A stretch of DNA of 64,000 nt from Tetraselmis striata (Eukaryota > Chlorophyta > Chlorodendrophyceae > Chlorodendrales > Chlorodendraceae): NCBI GenBank assembly GCA_006384855.1, contig VCJN01001228.1:1-64000 (forward strand), given 5' to 3'. Positions 54,540 through 64,000 of this stretch are shown here, in pieces (positions within the stretch are counted from its first letter, which is position 1; the number at the start of each line of letters is the position of its first letter). The notes below the pieces were generated by a model. It searched no databases and was not told the DNA's origin. It saw only the letters and a program-made list of their open reading frames with translations. Position numbers and translations under genes: made by a program.

Positions 54540-55580
54540 CCCTGTGTTGTGGTTGGCGGGCGGGGGGATTTGCACAGTACCGGTGATTTCGTCGTCCGAA
54601 GCTAGTGGTGAGCTTCGGTACGTACCGGTACCGTTCAGTGAGGGAAAGTGTGAAGTGTGTTGGCCCCCACATATCGATATAGAAGCGCCGGAGCGGGCCA
54701 TCTCGCCGCTTCGCAAGCTACATGTTCGGCGGCGCTGCGCATGCCTTACTTGTTCATGAGGCAGTCGTGACATAGTTGTTGTGTGATGTTACAAGGAAAC
54801 TTGGGAATGCCAGTCACCCCATGTCCATGTTGCATCTGAAGACCACCCATGTGTAGAAGTGGCACAGCCGTCTATGCCACAGGGCAGCGAGAGAGACTGA
54901 TCTGATAGCAATGTCACATGGTCTATGCCATCTGATCCTGACCCGTCATCATCATCATTTTCATCATCATTTTCATTTTCGATTTCAGTTATCATTTTCA
55001 TCATTTATCAGTTATTATTGTTATAATTTATAATTGTTATTTTCAGCTATTATTTATCAGTTATCATTTTCGTCATCAGTTTCAGCAGTGTTAGCGGTGT
55101 CTGAGGCCTTAGCTACAGCAGCAAAGGCCTCGAGCTGAGTCGCCGCAATGGCGCGCACTGCCTCCGCATGGTCCGGATAGCTCTCCGGGAAGCTTCATCG
55201 GAGCCAGCAGGCAGAATGATGTACTAGCCGTTCTCCACCGTTAAGCCTGCCATGCATGCATCCATTAGCACCAGACCGTGATCCTTAGACTTGGGATAGA
55301 TAAAGGTAATGTCCCGATGTTGCTGAAGCCATGATTGGCTAAGCAATCGGGTGACCCCCTGCTGTGATAAAGCAGGAGTGTAAAAATATGTTGTCTAAAC
55401 AAACTCGCAGCCCCCAATTCTGAGAGGAAATGCAACTTCGACTATCCCGATCCCGGCGATGCCGACGTCCGCACCAGAAACTGAGCGTTCCCCCTTCAAC
55501 GATCGCAGTTATTGGAACTCGTCGCGATGGGCGTTAAGGTTCAGATTGCAGCCCCCGTCCATGACGCCCCATCGACCACG
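54540..55580 (-). pseudogene. Copia protease to integrase start (second element)
   Basis: WGVMDGGCNLNL at about 55573-55538 sits where copia proteases have D(S/T)G; here it reads DGG. Then VTRLLSQSWLQQHRDITFIY and GLVLMDACMAGLTVENG, typical of the protease/pre-integrase spacer. An Asn/Asp/Glu-rich linker is encoded by the TCA-rich repeat. LWHRRLCHF and AKRRDGPLRRFYIDMWGP mark the start of integrase. Stops and frame changes break it. Confidence 0.65.
54940..55085. repeat. TCA/TTA-rich simple repeat
   Basis: About 145 bases of TCATCATTTTCA, TTATCAGTTATC and TTATAATT words. On the minus strand part of it encodes the acidic linker NENDDENDDDD of the second copia fragment. Confidence 0.8.
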
Positions 55581-55687
55581 TCGAGCCGAGACGCCGAGTT
55601 GGGAACATCAATTTCGTGAGATCGAGTCGCCACAACGGCTGTGGGTGGGCTATGACTTCGACTAGGTGTGTCGATGGGGATCTGGGG

Positions 55688-55691
<4 letters not shown>

Positions 55692-55733
<42 letters not shown>

Positions 55734-55737
55734 AAAA
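55692..55737. repeat. C32-A14 compound homopolymer
   Basis: Thirty-two C followed directly by fourteen A. It lies between the gag C-terminus and protease of the second copia fragment and disrupts the frame. It is the longest homopolymer pair in the window. Confidence 0.95.
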
Positions 55738-55739
55738 CG

Positions 55740-57710
55740 GTGTGGTAGGCGGGTTCGGCAATACCCGCACCTCCTCTACTTGTTTAGCTTGGTCAATAGC
55801 AGAGAAGTCGGTGTGGTCCTCCTCGTCAGTAAGTCCGAGATCGTCGTCACACTCGTCCAAGGCGGTGAAGTGTGCATCAGCTCGACCCGCGAGCAGCTTG
55901 TCCTTGCGGCCGTACTGCTTGGTATGGAAGGCACGCCTCCCGTCATTCCATGCTCCCTGCTCGGCACGCGAAGCTATGCAGTCACGACTGCCATGGTTCC
56001 GAGATCCACACCAGCTGCAGCGTCCAACAGTGAAGGAGGCCATGGGTGAGTTTCTCCGTCCACTGGCTCGCTGACCGGCATCCATGAAGGCTTCCGGTGC
56101 GACGACGGTGTGCTTGCTGCGGCTGCCACATGACAATCCCGAAGAATTGTCGACATGCACAAGAAGTTGGTGGCCGATTCGGCGCGGGTCTAGTAGCTCG
56201 CGGACGCCGTCATTGGCAGAGAGCACATCTCGCTTACCAAGACCGATGGCAAGGTGGTCAGCCGGTAGTCCGCCGAGCAGGACAAGCCCCAAAAAGTGCT
56301 CATGCACGAGTGACTGGCTGGCCGGTAACAGACCGGCGACATAGTCATCCAGCTCGCGGAAGGCTTTGTGTTTCGTGGCAAAAAGTTCTCCACACTCTGT
56401 TTGCTGGGGTCGAGCTTGTCGACGAGGTTGTCAGCTAGCTCAACGCTGCAAGCCACAAAGTAGCGGTCGAGTTTCTCATGTAGGAGGGTCCAAGAGAGTG
56501 CTCCTCTACTGTTGTCAGCCGAGCGAGGCACCTCCAGAAGAGCGTTCATGCCCTTCTTGGACTTGTTCATACTGATAGTGAGCAGGTTGAAAAGAGCGTC
56601 CTGCACACCACGATCGACATCATGCTGTCCGGTAGGAAGGGAGGCCTGGAATAGGAGATGCGGAGCCTTGATGTCAAACCACGCTAGACAAAGATTCTTT
56701 CGCTCGGTCCAAGAAAGATGTTCCCGTACTACGGAAACTCGAATTTCTCACGAGCGAGCGTCGTCTGCACTGTACCCTCGCTAGGCGTGCTACAGGAGAC
56801 AGCGGCACGGCGAGCCGACTTGATTTCGAATGGTGAGAGAAACTACCAGCAATGCGATTGGCAGTTGCTACTGCCGGCGGAGTCGGCCTTCGTGCGGCGA
56901 GGTATGTAACGAAACCCGTGAGTTCACCAAGTCTCTCGTCGTATTTGCCAAACTGGTGCGAGGTATACTCGGCGCCACTTGACGGCTCCTTGCCAATGCG
57001 ATTTATGTCTGACCGCCACCACACGATGGCTTCCATGATCGTGTCGGAGTTGCCAGCGGGGAGCTCAGTCGCCACCGTCGCTTGCTCATTAGTTCGGTGT
57101 CGGCTGCTGCCGGCACCATAAGTGCCGCGGCTACCATGGGTGCCTTGTTTACCGGAATAAGACCCTCGACTGGTCTGACGACTGCCATGGCTCCGACTAC
57201 GAGAAGTAGTGAAGCCGGGAGGAGGCGAGACTGAGGAATCGTTGTCGTTTCCCGCCAGTGGAAGTCCCTAGTGGGTGCCAGGTACAACTCGGTCGCTTGT
57301 GTAGCATGCGGGAATCTGTGAGCGACGGCCCACAAAGGGTCCGTACCGCCGACCCTTCGCCCTTCGCCCAGGGCAGCCAAGCTCTCACGATCCATTTTCA
57401 TGAGGGTGGATACACAGTCGAGTTTGAAAGCACCACATGTCGTCGGCTGGCATAACGCTGATTGAGCTGACGTGCAACCTGTTGTGATGCCACCGCCAAT
57501 CCCACCCGGTGCGCCCACTTGTTCCCGCTGGCCACCTGATAGTGCAACATGTGTAATAGCTCCGGCTGTCCCAAAGATACCAAGGATTGGGATGACAATG
57601 CGGTTGGAGGCCTCAAGTGGGTCAGAACGACACCACGAGTCCCTCCAGAAGACTGAGAATGTGTCTTTAAGTCTGTTCAGTTTGTGAAATCCTACGAGGC
57701 TCCGAGTCAT
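55740..57710 (-). pseudogene. Copia gag with zinc knuckle (second element)
   Basis: N-terminal frame from 57710 (TFSVFWRDSWCRSDPLEASN), then AVVWWRSD-like IMEAIVWWRSDINRIGKEPS and QFGKYDERLGELTGFVTYLA, then LFNLLTISMNKSKKGMNALL and LSWTLLHEKLDRYFVACSVE (about 56600-56450), and a CCHC knuckle RCSWCGSRNHGSRDC (about 56022-55978). The order and the W-x-x-L-x(n)-Y-type blocks fit copia/UBN2 gag. At least three frames are used. Confidence 0.65.
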
Positions 57711-58257
57711 GTGCTCAGAGCTCCGTTTAACGTCGTTAGGCGACGGACTTCTGCTTGGCTAGGTCTAATGCCGTTGACGAAAGCACAGTCTTGGAGGGCC
57801 CATAACCTCTGATGCGCAGAGTTATGTCCACTTGTTTTGGTAATAGGTGTGTGCCCACAAGAGCGAGAGGCTTTGCTGGTGAGATCGAAGAAGTGAGCTT
57901 ACATGGAGGTGGAGCATACAAATGAGGTTCCAGCGACGAGCCGGAGCTCCTAGTGATTCAGTCATAGCTACCAATAGTACTAGTGCGGCGCTCGCCCCCC
58001 GACGCTAACTACTTGCATGTCGCGCGCGCTCGCACAATAATTTGATGATAGCATCGCATCATTGTAATCTATGTATAAATCAGACGACATTAGCAGTCCG
58101 TGTCAATAAGCTGTCGTCAACAAAGACGGTAGGGCAATGTAGCCGCTAATCTCGTAACGGGCGTTGCGCGAGTGCATGGCCCGTTGGGCCGCCCCAAAGT
58201 GGCCGCTGCGCGAGCGACGGCTATAGAGGGATAGTGCGATGTGTCGGGGCGGGCGCA
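57711..58257. other. Spacer between copia gag and gag-like fragment
   Basis: May include the 5' leader of the second copia fragment, but no LTR pair was recognised. No gene seen. Confidence 0.4.
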
Positions 58258-59102
58258 TTAGAAAGGAGGAGTTGGTGTACACTTGTGATGTGGAAGGACA
58301 GAATACGGTTGGAGAGGTTGATTCCGGCGAGGGTAGGGGGAGGACAACGACCACAGCCGGGGGTTCAGTGGTGAGGGAGTCCCGCTCATGCCAACGACTC
58401 TAGTGCAGCGTTGCTTGGAAGTCGCGCCCGGAGGCGTGCCTCCGAAACGCAGCTGCCTGGGGTCGGCACGGCGGAGCGCTCCATCACTCGGACTTGTCGA
58501 CCGCGGGGCTTTGACCTTCATCTTGCCCTTCCCATAGTCCTTGGTGACGTCCTTGGTGAAGGTGGCTCGCGGCGCCGCGGCCTCGCGCCCATGGCGCGCG
58601 TTCTTGAAGCTGTCGTGGTTTCTCCCGCCGCCGTCCCGGTCGCGGTCGTTGCGCCGGAAGACGCCGCCGAAGCGCTGACGGGCTGTCATCTTCGCAGCGC
58701 TTTCGATGTTTGCGTCGTAAACTACGCGGTCCTTGTAGAGCTCCAGCAGCTCGGTAACTCGGGCGACTCCAAGTTCTCGGTGCCGGGGCGGAGGTAGCGC
58801 TCCCACACGACGTCGACGTGCGTGCCCCGTTGCGCATTTGCGTGCCCCAATACTTGCGGAGGCAGGCCAAGCGAAACCGATGACCGTCGTCGATGGCCTC
58901 GACGTTGTGGACGACGGCCTCGAGCCGTTGTCCAAAGGCCGGCGTCATCCCATCGGTGACGCATGCCGCAGCGGGCAGCTTCCGTAACTCGACGGCTGAG
59001 CCGGCGATAAAGGCCCCGTAGTACGCGGACTGGTAGTATTCATCCGTTGCTGGCTGAAAACGAGGGTTACCGAACATGTACTCGAGCACACGGTCGAGGG
59101 CG
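58258..59102 (-). pseudogene. Gag-like fragment related to the YR-element gag
   Basis: Contains NVEAIDDGHRFRLACLRKYW (about 58890-58830), close to EAIDKAFRFRLAFLRRL of the YR-element gag, and continues in two more frames with AHVDVVWERYLRPGTENL, TELLELYKDRVVYDANIESA and a basic RRNDRDRDGGGRNHD stretch. The order (helical core, EAID-RFRLA motif, basic tail) matches the YR gag, but overall similarity is low. No recombinase is nearby. The apparent N-terminus (INFNFNF) belongs to the adjoining repeat. Confidence 0.55.
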
Positions 59103-60690
59103 AAATTGAAATTGAAATTGATTAAAACTGCTAGTATGTTCATTTGATGCATCCCTTGGCTCAGACTGAGTTGTTCTTAGGGCTTGCTTCCTTTTAACCA
59201 TGGTAGGGAACACTAGGTGTAATTCAAGCTCAACCTACCGGCCGTCCTCTTGCGTGTCCTAGCCCCTCCTCCTTCCAACGAGCTGTAGCCGGGTTTGCAG
59301 CGCTCCCTTGCTGTCCTTACCTAAGTCAGGCCTATCCCATTCAGAGCTCAGCATGTAGGCTTAGGCAGCTAGTGGCGCCCGCCTACGATTACTAAGGTGA
59401 GATGGGGGGAGGGAGCTGACCGGAATAGCTAAGTGTTGCTCAGTATTTATCCACCGCTGAGCCGGCGCTAGTAGATTTAGTGGGGGCTGCGATGCCCTCC
59501 TTCACAGGAGTAATAATTGTTATATGCGGCGGGGAAGATCCGGCAAAGGTAATCAGCAATGGGGATGTCCCGTGTTTCGGGCGGTACTGTCATTCTTGTG
59601 TGCAAGCATGGTAGCATAACTGGTCACATGGGTTAGTAGTGGCCGGTGTACTTGGGTCAGCTGGCCTGCTTGTCGCGGCGGCGGATCGCGCGGCCGGTAC
59701 TGGTGTGACCCGCTGGATGGTTGGGCTGTTTCGTCGTCCGTTTCCCACTCGTTATCGGAATCGCGAGTGCTAGAGAGGCGCAGCTTGCTCCTGCTGCGTT
59801 TGCGGGCGGTGCCGCCTGAGCGGCTACGACCCATGGGCTGCTCCTTCTTGTAGTTGCTAGATGCGGCTGCCTTGCCGGCTAGGCGGTGCTGGCAAGGGTG
59901 GTGCTAGAGCTGGATTGAGTGCCGCTGGGGGTTACGCAGTCGATGTGACTCCGTTGTGAGTCGGGCGAGTTCGGCCGCGAGTGCCGGTTGACTAGCCGAG
60001 GAGGACAAGGCGAGTAGCTCGGTAGTGACAGAGGTGGTGGGGTGCTGAAGCTCGACCAATCTTTCTTTGGTGCCGTCAGGTGTGCCTTCGTGGAATGTGC
60101 GTTGCGCTAGTGAGCGCTAGGGGGAGTCCAGAGTATCGTCCGCCAGACCTGGTACCTCCGCTGCTCTGCGATAGGCGGTGTCCACATCCATATGGTGTTG
60201 TCGTTCTCCTCGTAGTTCATTTCAAGCTCATCCTCGTCTTGCGCCTGTACTCCCGGCATGGCGGTCACCTGTGAGGTTGTGGATGTAGGCGCAGGGGCTG
60301 GGTGGGCTGCTCCGGGGGCGTGCTCATCCGTTGCTCTTCGGCGCTCGTCGATGGTTGCGACGGCAGTAGTAGCGACCGCCCAGCGCCTCGGTATTATGTG
60401 CTCGAACCCTGGGGCGGGATTGTCGTTGACCTGAGGCTCGGCCTGGGCTGCTGGGGTAGCTATTATTGTCAGTTGGGCTGGGCCGTCTTTCGGTGGTGCT
60501 GGCGTTGTGCCCGCTGGCCGCCCCTTGGCCGGCGCCGGAGCTGGCGCTGCCTTACCTTGATCTTCCCACTCGCCGTCGATTATGTCTTACGCCACTGCTC
60601 CCTTCTAACAGTTGTGCGGGTGCCGCCGATGATTGGTGGTGGGAGGTCAGCTGCAGGGTGAGAGTGTAGAGCGGCGCCCAAGATATGTCC
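59103..60690 (-). repeat. LINE-like dispersed repeat, copy B, with (CAATTT)n tail
   Basis: Homologous to 1890-3390 over about 1.5 kb and to 50357-50520 at its left end. The left end on the minus strand is CAATTTCAATTTCAATTT, a simple tail of the kind found at the 3' ends of many non-LTR retrotransposons. Minus-strand frames keep an ELLALSSSASQPALAAELARL block (about 60040-59980) and, upstream, ELEMNYEENDNTI. It abuts the gag-like fragment. Confidence 0.6.
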
Positions 60691-62084
60691 CGGAAATGCG
60701 CGTGCGCCCCCTCCCTCCCTTGACATGTTTCCTACTCGTAGTTGGGTTTCCTCTTCCCTTGTCTACTTATCAGGCGCGGTACGGCACAAATATGTCCACG
60801 CGGCGTGCCCGTACCGCCCGAGGAGCTGCATCGACCCAGTAGCACCTCAGTACCATCCTCCGACGGAACTTGCCGTATGCCCCGTGACCCGACGTGTATG
60901 TGGTTTATGGATGCGCGCCGCTTGCGACGTGCAAACTATTACCTGCAAACGAGCTGCTGATTATTCGCCCAACGCGAGGAGAGGACGAAGTTGCAGCACT
61001 TCCCACTCAGCGGAACACGATCCAAGCCCTTCGACCAGTGTCGACCAACAATAGCCCCTGCCTGCCCCTCCTGTGTGGGCATGGCTCGATCCGTACTGGC
61101 CCTTATGCCGGACGCACACCCCTACTCACGCGGTGACCCGACGCGGCCATCCTGGGTAGAGCTGCCCCCGCAGTCTGCTTCGTCTTGTGCTCAAGAACAC
61201 CATGGGGCCTGCCTGTCCCCACTTTTGTTTGTCCCGGCGCACCCATCATGGGGTGGCGCTGCGACAGCCACACCCACCCTCCCCTCCCTCCGTTCATTTT
61301 GGCGGGTCTGCCTCGAAGGCTGTTCCGGCCTCTCTAAAAAGCTTGTAATGAAGCCATGACATCTTTTCGGGACTGTGCAAGCGGCCCCTCGCCCCTTACG
61401 GCTCCCGCCTTGAAATTGCGCACAATCCGTACGAGGATTGCCCAGCTTCCCTTGCAGAACTCATATGATGCTGCCACGACACTATGTGCTGTCAGCGCTG
61501 TCGGCATGGTCGAAATCTCACCGGCGATTCGGCTTTGTCCGATGGGACTGCGGGGAAACGCGTGGCATCAGTGCATGGCTGCGTCGCTGCGACACAAAGC
61601 CACGCGACGACGATTAGCGACTATTAATCCTTACGACTATTACCGCGTACGTAAGATTAATGCCCAGCTACTGTATACGCATTTTTTAGCGAAGACTCGT
61701 CGATTACCGTATCCCCCCTACAGGGACAGGTACCCGTACGAGTGTCAGCCTGCAAATAGGTGTACGTGTGTACGTATAAGCATTTTATGTGGATACACAT
61801 ATATATGTGGATGTACGTACACAGACACACATATATGATGGATACATCTATATATAATATAAATCGGTATCATCCAGGCGATATATTTATTCTATTTTTG
61901 CTACTACAGTACCCCGAAATGTACACCTCAAGGGCTCCTCCCCCGCCTCTTCATCGCCCCTCTGCCGAGGGCTGGCCCCACTTCTACCTTCCTGCCCACC
62001 ACCACTCGCTCACCCAGCGACACGTCAGATTTTTTTGTATTTTTCCGGAATCCCACGCCACACGCAGTTGCTTTACACGGAACC
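60691..62084. other. Region upstream of the PreP protease, no gene recognised
   Basis: Plus-strand frames at 60725-61360 are Pro/Ser/Arg-rich and unrecognised. At about 61755-61870 there are TATA/CATA-rich words. The promoter of the protease gene should lie just upstream of 62085. Confidence 0.4.
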
Positions 62085-64000
62085 ATGAGCAGTGGCAGAT
62101 TGGCGATTCGGCTGGCCGCCTCCGCCGCGAGCCCGGCGATATCTCGCCGGGTGCTTAAGGGCGCCCGCTCGAGGCGCGCGCTCCCGCAGGCAGCCTGCTC
62201 GCCGTCGACTCTCCGGCTCTCGCCTCGAGCTGCGGCGCCCCGTCCCGGCCGCCAGCAGGGCCTTCTGCTGACCAAGTCAGGCGAGCTCGGGGCACACGGT
62301 GCGCCTTAATCCCCGACAACCCGCACCTGCCTCTCGTCTCTGGACTCCCCGCCCTACAGCGTTGGAGGCTTGTACGGATGGCGCTCGGAACCCGCCCGGC
62401 CGGGCGAGTTGGCGGGGGACAAGCAGCGGCTGCGCAGGCTATTCCCAGCCCGAGAGGCGCCTGCCACGGCTCTCGCAAAGCATGTTTGTTCCGGCCAGGA
62501 AGTTGTATCTCGTAGGCACACGCAAGTCAACTGAGTGCAGGAAGCGGCTATGCCACGAGGCATAATACTAATCAAGGGATGGACTCACAGTAATAATGTG
62601 CTGCACGATAATATCATCAGGATAGTCGCTAATTGAGTTTTTCTTTTGGATCCAGCTGTTATTTTTCGTAATTAGCGTTCCATATCTGCCATTTGTACCG
62701 CCCAGTTATTGCTACAGTATTATCACAGTGATTCTCGCTCTGTTAACAGCTGTCTGTACTGCTGCACTGCCCATTGACTTCCAAAGCTGTGAATGGGCGG
62801 GCACACCGGTTAACTGCACCTGCTCTTAGTCCCACTCTGCACAAGCACACAGCGTAGACATCTGAGAGTGCTTGGACCAGCGGCAGCGGAGGCGTGTCAC
62901 CTAGCCCTCCTTGCACATGGCGCACTGACATGCTCTGATTCGGCACTGAGCCACTCCACCGCTCCGGCCGACAGGCGTGTCGCGGTCTGTGACAATGCGC
63001 GCTGCTGGCGTGGGTGCAGCCGCAGCAAGTATGCCGGCCACAGAGATGGCCGCGCCCGTGGCGGCGGTGGCGGGGTTGCGCCCGGGGCAGACGCTGGTGG
63101 ACGGTGCGTTTGAGGTGGTGTCGGTGGAGGAGGTGGGCGAGTACAACGTGGCGGCGGTGGAGCTGGTGCACCGCAAGACGGGGGCGCGCTGGATGCACGT
63201 CGGCGCAGACGACGAGAACAACGTGTTCAACGTCGCGTTCCGCACCACGCCCACTGACGACACCGGGGTGGCGCACATTCTGGAGCACACCGCGCTGTGC
63301 GGCTCCGAGAAGTTCCCCATCCGGGACCCCTTCTTCAACATGCTTCGCCGCAGCCTGTCCACCTTCATGAACGCCATGACCGCCGCGGACTTCACCTGCT
63401 ACCCCTTCTCCACCATGAACGCCGCCGACTACTTCAATTTGCTCAGCGTGTACCTGGACGCGGCCTTCTTCCCCAAGCTCGCCCGTGAGGACTTTCTGCA
63501 GGTATGCCTGATGTTTTTTGGGGCCAGCCCATCTTGCCCCTGCGGCCCCCTTCGCTCCGAAACCACTACCTTTTTCTAATTGCTGTAACAGCCAATTGGT
63601 TTCGCGGGTCACGAAAATATTGAGACCATTTTTACCAGGAAATCTGAGATTCCGTGCACCGCAACAACAGCTCGATTTCTATGGAATTGTAGTTATGCTC
63701 CATCGCGCGGGCACAGGGGGATAATAGATACGAAATGTAGTAAAGCCTGGACACGGTAAAGGATGAAGATTCACACTTCACAAGCACCAGGCAAGGATTA
63801 ATGCGACTGCCTAAGGGATGTGCTGACTCTCCTAGCTGCTGATGCCCTCCTCCCGCAGGAGGGCCACCGCCTTGAGTTCAAGGACCAGGATGACCCGACC
63901 TCGGAGCTGATGATTAAGGGCGTGGTCTTCAACGAAATGAAGGGCGCTATGGGCTCGCAGTCGGCGCGCTTCGGCCGCGCGCTGGGCGCCGCGCTGTTCC
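62085..64000 (+). CDS. Presequence protease (PreP/PITRM1, M16C metallopeptidase), 5' part
   Basis: PreP degrades cleaved targeting peptides inside mitochondria (and plastids in plants) in a closed zinc-peptidase chamber. Exon 1, 62085-62298, encodes an Arg/Ala/Ser-rich transit peptide (SSGRLAIRLAASAASPAISR) and ends CACG|GTGCGC. Exon 2, 63020-63501, follows GTGGGTGCAG and ends CTGCAG|GTATGC. Exon 3 starts at 63859 (CTCCCGCAG|GAG) and runs off the window. Phases agree. The inverted zinc motif is HILEH (63274-63288), followed by LCGSEKFPIRDPFF, STFMNAMTAADFTCYPFST and, in exon 3, the distal zinc-ligand Glu in FNEMKG (63934). LLSVYLDAAFFP is typical of the PITRM1/CYM1 branch. Exon 1 is less certain: a start at the ATG at 62995 without intron 1 is possible. 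Confidence 0.88.

Larger units (their letters stand above)
54500..57710 (-). mobile_element. Second Ty1/copia fragment (gag, protease, start of integrase)
   Basis: Reads right to left: gag (57710 to about 55740), T14-G32 run, protease-like DGG box (about 55565), an acidic linker, gag-pre-integrase LWHRRLCHF (about 54885), and integrase start LRRFYIDMWGPTHFTLSLTE (about 54690-54630), where similarity stops beside the unidentified minus-strand region. LTRs and the reverse-transcriptase half are absent. Clearly a different copia lineage from the 28-34 kb element. Confidence 0.7.

Noticed and set aside
59103..59152. N-terminal INFNFNF segment as the start of the gag-like protein
   Set aside because: It is the translated (CAATTT)n tail of the adjoining repeat; the same tail borders an unrelated integrase fragment at 50357.
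1..64000. CRISPR arrays, bacterial operons or ribosomal RNA
   Set aside because: No regularly spaced identical repeats, no Shine-Dalgarno/operon pattern and no rRNA-like conserved blocks were seen; genes are intron-split and eukaryotic.

Overview
This window looks like nuclear DNA of a green alga, probably a chlorophyte of the Chlamydomonas/Volvox type. Genes are GC-rich and split by short GT-AG (some GC-AG) introns, poly-A signals read TGTAA, and there are many 17-32 base G or C runs and AC/TA microsatellites. The lineage is inferred from these traits, not proven. Exon joins were worked out by hand from splice-site sequence, reading-frame phase and protein-family fit.

Five host genes are well supported. 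On the minus strand are an eight-exon SET-domain methyltransferase (14266 to 7675), a two-exon PRA1-family membrane protein (17222 to 16462) and a five-exon RNA polymerase II subunit RPB11 (38271 to 37271). On the plus strand are a seven-exon phosphatidylinositol synthase (35424 to 37029), tail-to-tail with RPB11, and the first three exons of a PreP/PITRM1-type M16C protease (62085 to the window end). Two further multi-exon loci (42865-45094 and 45993-46347) show splice signals but no recognised family.

Most of the rest is mobile DNA. (1) Three copies of a tyrosine-recombinase element (17.7-20.9, 21.0-24.4 and 38.7-41.3 kb) carry a gag-like ORF and a recombinase between split direct repeats, with no room for a reverse transcriptase. 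(2) A MULE transposase remnant lies at 25.6-27.2 kb. (3) A Ty1/copia element at 28285-33991, bounded by a 5-bp target-site duplication, carries a DNMT3-like C5-cytosine methyltransferase domain between its gag zinc knuckle and its protease. This is the most striking feature of the window. (4) The 47.6-59.2 kb stretch is a nest of broken pieces: a non-LTR reverse transcriptase, a copia integrase fragment, a second copia gag-protease-integrase piece and a lone gag-like ORF. (5) A dispersed LINE-like repeat with a (CAATTT)n tail occurs at about 1.9, 50.4 and 59.1 kb.

The host genes do not form a pathway. They are ordinary housekeeping loci in gaps between transposons. Large parts (0-7.6, 41.3-42.8, 46.3-47.6, 50.5-54.5 and 60.7-62 kb) contain no gene I can support.
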